A program made the translations under genes and the position numbers. DNA of 64,000 nt from Pantoea anthophila (GTDB taxonomy: Bacteria > Pseudomonadota > Gammaproteobacteria > Enterobacterales > Enterobacteriaceae): the NCBI RefSeq assembly GCF_006494375.1, contig NZ_VHIZ01000038.1:62001-126000 (forward strand), read 5' to 3'. Each line of letters starts with the position of its first letter. Positions within the stretch are counted from its first letter, which is position 1. A model generated the notes under the pieces. The model saw only the letters and a list, made by a program, of their open reading frames with translations, had not been told where the DNA came from and searched no databases. Shown here piece after piece: positions 57,858 to 64,000 of the stretch.

Positions 57858-57891
57858 ATGACTTCGTATAAGAATAATTATACGAAGCCAG
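57858..57891. other. lox-like recombination site
   Basis: Left arm ATGACTTCGTATA (57858-57870), 8-base spacer AGAATAAT (57871-57878), right arm TATACGAAGCCAG (57879-57891). This is the loxP plan of 13-8-13. The left arm matches the P1 loxP arm at 12 of 13 positions; the right arm reads CTGGCTTCGTATA in the same sense and matches at 10 of 13. The spacer is asymmetric, which sets orientation. The site lies just upstream of the Cre-like gene. Recognition by this recombinase is inferred. Confidence 0.9.
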
Positions 57892-58542
57892 CAAGAAGAG
57901 CCACTTTTTCATCAGGAGGCAACGACGGCCGCAAGGAATCTACTGACATTCGCGAGGATATCGACACCGGATAGAAAGTGACAGGAAAGAGGCTCAGGAA
58001 TGAAATTCAGAAATCGCGCCAGAGGTTTATCCGAATTTAAGCGAGAAGGCAGCGAAGCTGATGGTTTATTTTTAACTCAGAATCTTCAAGTCCGGTCGTG
58101 AAGTAATTAGCCATCTGGCGTTGATTAAAAAACTGCGATGCTATATTTCCCTCCGCTTTGGATATCACCCGAAACGCTGCGGACACGTTATCTGCGCCCC
58201 CTGCTTTACTCCTGAAAAATGCGCCTTAACGCCGTTAACAATCCAATGAGGAGAACATGAAATCAGCATATAAATCTAAATAATCGCATATCAGAGATTT
58301 AAGTTTCATGCAGAGTAGGGCGTAAGGTAACGTTACGCCACAATAGCAGAGCACGTATAGCCAGCATTAACAAAAGAATAACTAAACCCGGCTGCTTTTT
58401 ATTCATTACGGCATCAGAAAATAATTACATCCTTTACATTTCAGATTCACGATTCCTTATTTTAACCCGTATTTACCGGTGTTTTCTCAGAGATCAGAGA
58501 GAGCGCCCCCCTAAGCCAGGATGAGTTAATGGAGACTATTTC
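57892..58542. other. Gene-poor region right of the lox-like site
   Basis: About 650 bases, AT-rich to the right. A short frame near 58000-58100 with a weak AGGCTCAGGA site encodes about 33 residues that I do not trust. An AGGAG at 58250 precedes an 8-codon frame (MKSAYKSK), probably a remnant. No gene supported. Confidence 0.4.
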
Positions 58543-59010
58543 ATGAAAAAAACATTATTATCATTATCCCTGACAGGTCTGCTTTGCGCGCCCGCCATTA
58601 CGCTGGCACAGCAGCCGGAAACCTGCATTAAAGCCTCTGAACAGGATGTCGCCAGCCTGTTCGACAAGTGGAATGACACGCTGGCAACCGGCGATGCGAC
58701 GAAGGTTTCGCAACTCTATGTCAGTGATGCGGTATTACTGCCCACTATCTCCAATCAGGTCAGACTCACCGATCAGGAACGGATTGATTATTTCAAAGAC
58801 TTTCTGAAAAAAGGGCCGCGCGGTAAAATCAACTCCCGCACCATCAGAACCGGCTGTAATAAAGCAATTGATGCCGGCGTTTATACCTTTACGTTTAAAG
58901 ATAACACGCAGGTAACCGCGCGCTATACGTTTACTTACGTCTGGGATGGAAAAGGCTGGAAAATTTCGACCCATCACTCCTCGGCAATGCCGGAGTCGGC
59001 AAGCAAATAA
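58543..59010 (+). CDS. Exported SnoaL/DUF4440-like protein
   Basis: A 155-residue protein with a clear signal peptide (MKKTLLSLSLTGLLCAPAIT, cut near LAQQ). The mature part has the SnoaL-like cone fold pattern: ASLFDKWNDTLATGDATKVS, VSDAVLLPTIS and YTFTYVWDGKGWKISTHHSS, as in the calcium/calmodulin kinase association-type domain of SgcJ/EcaC-like proteins. It is probably periplasmic. Two cysteines (in TCIKA and GCNKA) may pair. A strong terminator follows at 59031-59067. The substrate is unknown. Confidence 0.85.
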   Translation: MKKTLLSLSLTGLLCAPAITLAQQPETCIKASEQDVASLFDKWNDTLATGDATKVSQLYVSDAVLLPTISNQVRLTDQERIDYFKDFLKKGPRGKINSRTIRTGCNKAIDAGVYTFTFKDNTQVTARYTFTYVWDGKGWKISTHHSSAMPESASK

Positions 59011-59030
59011 TTACAGCGCATCATCACTCT

Positions 59031-59067
59031 AAAATTAAAACCAGCCTCTGAAGCTGGTTTTAATTTT
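59031..59067 (+). terminator. Terminator with 15-bp perfect stem
   Basis: AAAATTAAAACCAGC pairs exactly with GCTGGTTTTAATTTT around a 7-base loop, with T-rich tails on both strands. It ends the SnoaL-like gene. Confidence 0.9.
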
Positions 59068-59280
59068 ATATAAAACCGACAGTTTCCCTTCTGCAGTACC
59101 AGCCATATATGCATTTAAAATGCAAAGCTGTAATATGAATTAGCTTTGCGTATATTGTAATAACCGCGCTATTTACTTCGTTCTGACCAGCTGCCTATTA
59201 TCGCTTTCAACGTTTATTAATGTGATGCACTCAATATCAGCCTGCCTGATTTGAAGTCTCGCTCTTTTACCGGAAGCGCC

Positions 59281-60492
59281 ATGAATCTTATTTCCGATCC
59301 ACCCGAAACCTTTCAGGTGGCTATCATAACCTGTCGAAAACAGGCCATTCAGGCCGCGCATGCGCTGGCTGAACAGGCGAAACCGGGTGCTGTTGCCCGG
59401 GATCAGCAGCGGCTCTATCCCCGTGAACTGATCAGCCAGTTTACCCGGCTCGGACTGGGCAGCATCAGCGTGCCACGCCGCTTTGGCGGTGGCGGGCTGG
59501 ATTTCCAGACCGTGGCGGAGGTCTTCCGCATCATCTCGGCCAGCGATCCCTCCCTGGGCCAGATCCCGCAGAATCACTTTGGCCTGATCCAGTTCATTCT
59601 TGGCGAAGGCGAACCGTCACAGCAGGAAAAATGGCTGCAGGCGGTGGTCAGTGGCAAGCGACTGGGCAATGGTGGCCCTGAAAAGAACACCCGCCATACG
59701 CGCGACATCCAGGCCCGACTGGTGCGTGAGGGTCAGACATCGCGTCTGAGCGGGGAGAAGTTCTACTCAACCGGCGCATTGTTCGCGGATATCCTGGTTA
59801 CGACCGCACTGCAGGAGGACGACAAGCCGGCCATGGCTTTTATCCCGCTGCCTGCCGAAGGGGTGGAGATCGTGGATGACTGGTCAGGGATGGGTCAGCG
59901 TACCACCGCCAGCGGAACGGTAAGGCTTGATCGGGTCATCGTCGGGCCTGACGCAATCATTCCCCTGCCATCGTCAGACAAACCGACCCTGCGAGGTGCG
60001 GTGTCACAGCTGATTCAGGCAGCGATTGATGCCGGTATCGCGCAGGGCGCGCTGGACGATGCGCTGGAGTTTGTCCGTCATCACTCACGTCCCTGGGTGG
60101 ATGCAGGCGTCGCTCGCAACGCTGATGATCCCTATATCCTGGCTGACATCGGGCGCATCAGTACCGAACTGAGTGCCGCGAATGCCCTGCTGCGACGGGC
60201 GGCCCGGGTCCTTGATTCGCTGGCCTCGCAGCCTCTGACGGCGGAAAACAGCGCCGCCGCCTCAATTGCCGTGGCGGAAGCCAAGGTGCTGACCACCGAT
60301 ATCGCGCTGCGTGCCAGCGAAAAGCTGCTGGAATGGGGTGGAAGCCGCGCGACGCTGCTGCAGCATGGACTCGACCGCCACTGGCGCAATGCCCGCACCC
60401 ACACGCTGCATGACCCGGTGCGCTGGAAAACCCACGCCATTGGCAATTACTACCTCAATGCGATCTACCCTGCGCGCCATGCGTGGATTTAA
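59281..60492 (+). CDS. SfnB-type sulfur-acquisition flavoprotein, copy 1
   Basis: From the ATG at 59281, 403 residues of the acyl-CoA-dehydrogenase-like SfnB/DszC family. Features: LGSISVPRRFGGGGLDFQTV, SDPSLGQIPQNHFG, the FAD-binding EKFYSTGALFADILVTTAL, DDWSGMGQRTTASGTVRLD and the C-terminal RNARTHTLHDPVRWKTHAIG typical of FMNH2-dependent monooxygenases that use organosulfur compounds. It likely oxygenates a sulfone or related compound. It is first in a rightward operon; the next gene starts after 9 bases. The ribosome site is weak. Confidence 0.9.
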   Translation: MNLISDPPETFQVAIITCRKQAIQAAHALAEQAKPGAVARDQQRLYPRELISQFTRLGLGSISVPRRFGGGGLDFQTVAEVFRIISASDPSLGQIPQNHFGLIQFILGEGEPSQQEKWLQAVVSGKRLGNGGPEKNTRHTRDIQARLVREGQTSRLSGEKFYSTGALFADILVTTALQEDDKPAMAFIPLPAEGVEIVDDWSGMGQRTTASGTVRLDRVIVGPDAIIPLPSSDKPTLRGAVSQLIQAAIDAGIAQGALDDALEFVRHHSRPWVDAGVARNADDPYILADIGRISTELSAANALLRRAARVLDSLASQPLTAENSAAASIAVAEAKVLTTDIALRASEKLLEWGGSRATLLQHGLDRHWRNARTHTLHDPVRWKTHAIGNYYLNAIYPARHAWI

Positions 60493-60501
60493 GGAGAAAG
60501 A

Positions 60502-61692
60502 ATGAGTCAGGTTCAGCCGAAACAGCCCGCCGACCGCCTCCGCAGTGAGCAACAGGCGCTGGACGTGGCCGCGCAACTGGCGCAGGCGTTCCGTGCGGGT
60601 GCCGCCGAGCGGGATCGCGAACGTGAGCTGCCCTATGCCCCCTTGCAGAGACTGTTTCAGTCAGGCCTGGGGGCGATCACCGTTCCAAAGGCGTATGGCG
60701 GCATTGCAGTTTCAACCGCCACGCTCGCCTCCGTTATCACCCTGCTCAGTGAGGCCGATGCGGCGATAGGGCAGGTTCCGCAGAATCACTTCTACGCGCT
60801 GGAAGTCCTGCGCCTCAACGGCAGCGAATCACAAAAGCAACGCTTTTATGGCGAGGTACTGGCTGGCGTCCATCTGGGAAATGCACTGGCGGAATTTGCC
60901 TCCCGCGCGGCACATCAGCGCACCACACAGATCCGCGATAATGTCCTTAACGGCACGAAATTTTACGCCACCGGTGCGCTGTTTGCCGATCGCATTCCCA
61001 CGGCAGCGCGCGACGAAGACGAGAAAGAGCTGCTGGTATTTGTGCCCCGACATCAGGCAGGCGTGACGGTTATTGATGACTGGAGTGGCTTCGGCCAGCG
61101 TACCACCGGCAGCGGCAGCGTCCTGTTTGAGAACGTCAGGGTGGAGGCAGACGATGTGGTGCCGTTTCAGACCGCATTTGAGCGGCCGACCTCGCTGGGC
61201 CCTTTTGCACAGATCCTGCATGCCGCGATCGATCAGGGCATTGCCCAGGCGGCGTTTTATGACATGCTCGACTTTCTGCGTCAGCGTGCCCGGCCGTGGC
61301 CAGACAGCGGCGTGACCCGCGCCTGTGAGGACCCCTTAACGCTCGATCGCACCGGGCGTCTGGCGGCACGGTTGCGGGCCGGCGAGGCGCTCATCGCGGA
61401 GGCGGGTGCAGCCATTGACGTTGCGCAACAACAGCCTGACGCTGATACGGTGGCGCAGGCTTCGATTGCGGTGGCGAAGGCGCGCGCCTGGACCACCGAG
61501 GTCGCACTGGAGGCCGCTAACCTGCTATTTGAACTCGGCGGCACACGGGCCAGCCTGCGTGAATATCATCTCGACCGCCACTGGCGCAATGCGCGCACTC
61601 ACACCCTGCACGATCCAGTGCGCTGGAAATATCCCGCGATAGGCAACTTCCTGCTCAATGGCGTACTGCCACCGCGCCGGGGTACGCTATGA
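60502..61692 (+). CDS. SfnB/DszC-type flavin monooxygenase, copy 2
   Basis: A 396-residue paralogue of the preceding gene, with AAIGQVPQNHFYALEVLRLN, NGTKFYATGALFADRIPTAA, DDWSGFGQRTTGSGSVLFEN and the C-terminal RNARTHTLHDPVRWKYPAIG. AAGGAGAA lies 6 bases before the ATG. The two copies differ mainly in the middle, so they may act on different substrates or at successive steps. Its stop overlaps the next start (ATGA). Such proteins need reduced FMN from a partner reductase, which is not in the window. Confidence 0.9.
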   Translation: MSQVQPKQPADRLRSEQQALDVAAQLAQAFRAGAAERDRERELPYAPLQRLFQSGLGAITVPKAYGGIAVSTATLASVITLLSEADAAIGQVPQNHFYALEVLRLNGSESQKQRFYGEVLAGVHLGNALAEFASRAAHQRTTQIRDNVLNGTKFYATGALFADRIPTAARDEDEKELLVFVPRHQAGVTVIDDWSGFGQRTTGSGSVLFENVRVEADDVVPFQTAFERPTSLGPFAQILHAAIDQGIAQAAFYDMLDFLRQRARPWPDSGVTRACEDPLTLDRTGRLAARLRAGEALIAEAGAAIDVAQQQPDADTVAQASIAVAKARAWTTEVALEAANLLFELGGTRASLREYHLDRHWRNARTHTLHDPVRWKYPAIGNFLLNGVLPPRRGTL

Positions 61693-63047
61693 GTCAGAAA
61701 CAGGTTCTGCTCAACGCCTTCAACATGAATTGTGTCGGGCACATTCATCACGGCATGTGGACACACCCTCAGGATCACTCCACCGAATTCAATAGCCTGA
61801 GTTACTGGACCGATCTGGCACGCCTGCTGGAGCGCGGGCTGTTCGACGGACTGTTTATTGCGGACATCCTGGGCGTCTATGACGTTTATCAGCAGGGTAT
61901 CGGGCTGACGGCGAGCGAGTCGATTCAGCTGCCGGTCAACGATCCGCTGATGCTGGTTTCAGCCATGGCGGGCGTCACACAGCATCTCGGTTTTGCGGTG
62001 ACCGCCAACCTCAGCTATGAAGCACCGTTTCCCTTTGCCCGTCGTCTCTCAACGCTCGACCATCTTACGCAGGGGCGGATTGGCTGGAACATCGTCACCG
62101 GCTACCTGGACAGTGCTGCACGGGCGATGGGTAACAAACAGCTGCTGGCGCATGACCAGCGTTACGCTCAGGCGGATGAGTTTCTCGACGTCAGCTATCA
62201 GCTCTGGGAAGGCAGCTGGCAGGATGATGCTCTCGTCGTCGATCGCCAGCGGCGTCTTTATGCCGATGCCAGCAAAATTCATCCCATCAGACATCAGGGG
62301 GAATTTTATCAGGTTGAGGGGTATCACCTCAGCAGTCCGTCACCTCAGCGCACGCCGCTGCTGTTCCAGGCCGGCACCTCTGCCCGTGGCATTCAGTTTG
62401 CGGCGCGTCATGCCGAGTGCACGTTCGTCAATGCCGCGACACCCGCGGCAATGCGTCAGCAGACGCAGCGGCTGCGTGAAGCGGCGACCGCAGCGGGCCG
62501 CCGTGCAGAGGACCTGCGTATTTTCATGGGAGTCGGTGTGATTGTGGCTCCGACCGAGCGGGAAGCGCAGGAGAAGCACCGCAGCTATCTCGAATATGCC
62601 AGCCCGGAAGCGGGTATCGCCCATTTTTCCAGCTCGATTGGCCTCGATCTGGCAGCTTTCGGTCCCGATGAGCCCATCATCAGCGGTGAAACTCGCGCAA
62701 TAGAGTCGGTCAGTCAGGCGTACAGCGGCTGGACCCGCCGTCGCCTGCTGGAGCAGCACGCCATGGGCAGTCGTTATCCCCTGATTATCGGCAATCCCGC
62801 GCAGGTTGCGGAGGCACTGCTGCAGTGGATGGATGAGGGAGATATCGACGGCTTCAACCTGACCCGCATTCTTAACCCGCAAAGTTACCGTGATTTTATC
62901 GAGTTAGTCGTGCCGGAATTACAACAGCGCGGTCGCTACAAAACGGCTTATCAGCCCGGCTCACTGCGCAACAAACTCTTTCAGCAGGATCGCCTGCCCG
63001 ATCGCCACCCGGCGGCGCAGTGGCGTCATGCCACCGGCCGTCGCTGA
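61689..63047 (+). CDS. NtaA/SnaA/DszA-type FMN-dependent monooxygenase
   Basis: A 452-residue luciferase-like (LLM) enzyme of the NtaA/SnaA/DszA/DmoA branch. Typical segments: NAFNMNCVGHIHHGMWTHP, GLFDGLFIADILG, TVSYLEPFxFAR-like ANLSYEAPFPFARRLSTLDH, GRIGWNIVTGYLDSAARAMG and PQRTPLLFQAGTSARGIQFA. These enzymes use FMNH2 and O2 to open C-S or C-N bonds; dimethylsulfide and related compounds are known substrates. The start overlaps the previous stop by four bases. Its exact substrate is uncertain. Confidence 0.92.
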   Translation: MSQKQVLLNAFNMNCVGHIHHGMWTHPQDHSTEFNSLSYWTDLARLLERGLFDGLFIADILGVYDVYQQGIGLTASESIQLPVNDPLMLVSAMAGVTQHLGFAVTANLSYEAPFPFARRLSTLDHLTQGRIGWNIVTGYLDSAARAMGNKQLLAHDQRYAQADEFLDVSYQLWEGSWQDDALVVDRQRRLYADASKIHPIRHQGEFYQVEGYHLSSPSPQRTPLLFQAGTSARGIQFAARHAECTFVNAATPAAMRQQTQRLREAATAAGRRAEDLRIFMGVGVIVAPTEREAQEKHRSYLEYASPEAGIAHFSSSIGLDLAAFGPDEPIISGETRAIESVSQAYSGWTRRRLLEQHAMGSRYPLIIGNPAQVAEALLQWMDEGDIDGFNLTRILNPQSYRDFIELVVPELQQRGRYKTAYQPGSLRNKLFQQDRLPDRHPAAQWRHATGRR

Positions 63048-63071
63048 TCCGCTTAACCTCAAGGAATCATC

Positions 63072-63878
63072 ATGACACGTACAAACAGATTACGCGCTAC
63101 GCTGGGCGGCTTGCTGCTGACACTCTCTGCCGTCGCCGCTGCGGACTATTCCGGTCCGCTCAAAGTGGGCACGACCGCGGCCTTTGCCCCGCCGCTGGAG
63201 ACGGCGGTGGCGGAAGCGAAAAAGCAGGGGCTGGCGGTTGAACTGGTTGAATTTACCGACTGGACTGCGCCCAACGTCAGCGTGGAGAATGGCGATATCG
63301 ACGTTAACCTGTTCCAGCATAAGCCTTTTCTGGAGAACGCTAATCAGTCAGGAGGGTTCCATCTGGTCGCTTATGCGCCTGCTATCATCAACAATATCGG
63401 GCTTTACTCTAAAAAGCACAGCGCCATTGACCAGGTGCCGGAAGGGGGCACCGTCGCCATCGCCAACGATCCAATCAACGGCGCGCGTGGCTTACTCCTG
63501 CTGCAGAAGGCGGGGCTGATTACCCTCAAACCGGGCGCCGGACTGAAATCCACGGTCGATGATATCGTCAGCAATCCTAAGAAGCTGAAAATCATTGAGG
63601 TCGAAGCGGTACAGCTCTCACGGTCGCTGGAAGAGGTTGACCTGGCGCAGGGGTATCCGCACTATCTGCGTCTGGCGAAAACCATCGATCCGAATCACGC
63701 GCTGCTGTTCGACGGGCTGGAACATCCGGAGTATGTGATTCAGTTTGTGATTCGGGAGGGGCACCAGGACGATCCGCGCCTGGCAAAATTTGTCGATATC
63801 TATCAGCATTCGCCGGTGGTACGCGCCAGCCTCGACAGCTTCTACGGCAAACTCTATCAGCCGGGCTGGAGTCAGTAA
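63072..63878 (+). CDS. MetQ/NlpA-like ABC substrate-binding protein
   Basis: A 268-residue periplasmic binding protein. A signal peptide (MTRTNRLRATLGGLLLTLSA, cut near AAADY) lacks the usual lipobox cysteine of MetQ, so it is predicted soluble. Family segments: LKVGTTAAFAPPLETAVAEA, VENGDIDVNLFQHKPFLENA, EGGTVAIANDPINGARGLLL and RSLEEVDLAQGYPHYLRLA. It probably binds an organosulfur compound or methionine-like ligand for the transporter whose ATPase starts just after. It lies 24 bases after the monooxygenase gene. Confidence 0.9.
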   Translation: MTRTNRLRATLGGLLLTLSAVAAADYSGPLKVGTTAAFAPPLETAVAEAKKQGLAVELVEFTDWTAPNVSVENGDIDVNLFQHKPFLENANQSGGFHLVAYAPAIINNIGLYSKKHSAIDQVPEGGTVAIANDPINGARGLLLLQKAGLITLKPGAGLKSTVDDIVSNPKKLKIIEVEAVQLSRSLEEVDLAQGYPHYLRLAKTIDPNHALLFDGLEHPEYVIQFVIREGHQDDPRLAKFVDIYQHSPVVRASLDSFYGKLYQPGWSQ

Positions 63879-63880
63879 CG

Positions 63881-64000
63881 ATGGTCAGCATGGTCATTCC
63901 TGACGCGACGGCGTTGCCCCATGCCGCCGCCGCAATCCGCACCCACGCTGCTGCTCACGTCAGGCTGGAAGCGGTCAGTAAACGCTATCCCGGTCAGACG
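63881..64000 (+). CDS. ABC transporter ATPase (MetN-like), 5' end only
   Basis: The frame starts at ATG 63881, two bases after the binding-protein stop, and stays open to the window edge (40 residues). The visible part is an Ala-rich N-terminus followed by VRLEAVSKRYPGQT, the usual first strand of MetN-type ATPases just before the Walker A. A later ATG at 63890 is possible. It would power import together with the MetQ-like protein and an undisplayed permease. Confidence 0.75.
   Translation, partial: MVSMVIPDATALPHAAAAIRTHAAAHVRLEAVSKRYPGQT

Overview
The window looks like a segment of a large low-copy plasmid from Pantoea or a close Erwiniaceae relative. This is inferred from gene content and codon habits, not from a database search. 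It carries a RepFIB-type (Rep_3) repA between arrays of about 15-bp iterons, a P1-type parA-parB pair, and a Cre-like tyrosine recombinase with a loxP-like site just upstream of it. No rRNA, tRNA, intact insertion sequence or CRISPR array was seen.

Layout. 1-0.4 kb: 3' end of a secreted chorismate mutase gene. 0.6-5.7 kb: leftward operon of an HD-domain protein, an RraA-like aldolase/decarboxylase, a DASS-family carboxylate carrier and a D-2-hydroxyacid dehydrogenase, with a LysR regulator upstream; it looks like an uptake and catabolism unit for an unidentified hydroxy- or dicarboxylic acid. 6.2-12.7 kb: complete sucrose regulon scrK-scrY-scrA-scrB-scrR, with ScrR operators before scrK and scrY and a CRP-like site. 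12.8-19.8 kb: parB/parA, a decayed NmrA-like gene, and the replication origin with repA. 20-29 kb: a sensory and stress block with two BLUF-EAL photoreceptor-type proteins, a GAF/GGDEF-like/EAL protein, a small Hsp20 with a sigma-32 promoter, a BluR/MlrA-like MerR regulator, CsbD, and a small gene behind a near-consensus LexA box. 29.7-45.4 kb: two membrane chemoreceptors and one soluble FIST-domain chemoreceptor (two of the three with good sigma-28 promoters), an MBL-fold protein, a membrane phosphoesterase, a YdeP-type molybdoenzyme, a cupin, a ComB-like phosphatase, YajD, several small stress-type proteins and a zinc alcohol dehydrogenase. 45.4-53.7 kb: two H-NS paralogues on either side of a membrane diguanylate cyclase, small lipoproteins, a YfaZ remnant, a microcin-like peptide gene and an Rpn remnant, with much apparently decayed DNA. 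53.9-58 kb: feoA-feoB and the Cre/lox-like pair. 58.5-64 kb: a SnoaL-like exported protein and a rightward organosulfur-acquisition operon (two SfnB/DszC-type flavoproteins, an NtaA/DszA-type monooxygenase, a MetQ-like binding protein and the start of an ABC ATPase).

Together these genes describe a plasmid that adds environmental fitness to its host: sucrose, iron and sulfur acquisition, light and chemical sensing linked to c-di-GMP, motility-linked receptors, and stress proteins, on a backbone that uses iteron replication, ParAB partition and probably Cre-type dimer resolution. The observations most worth checking are the Cre/lox-like pair, the orphan microcin-like gene, the LexA-controlled small gene, the duplicated origin module and the paired blue-light genes.
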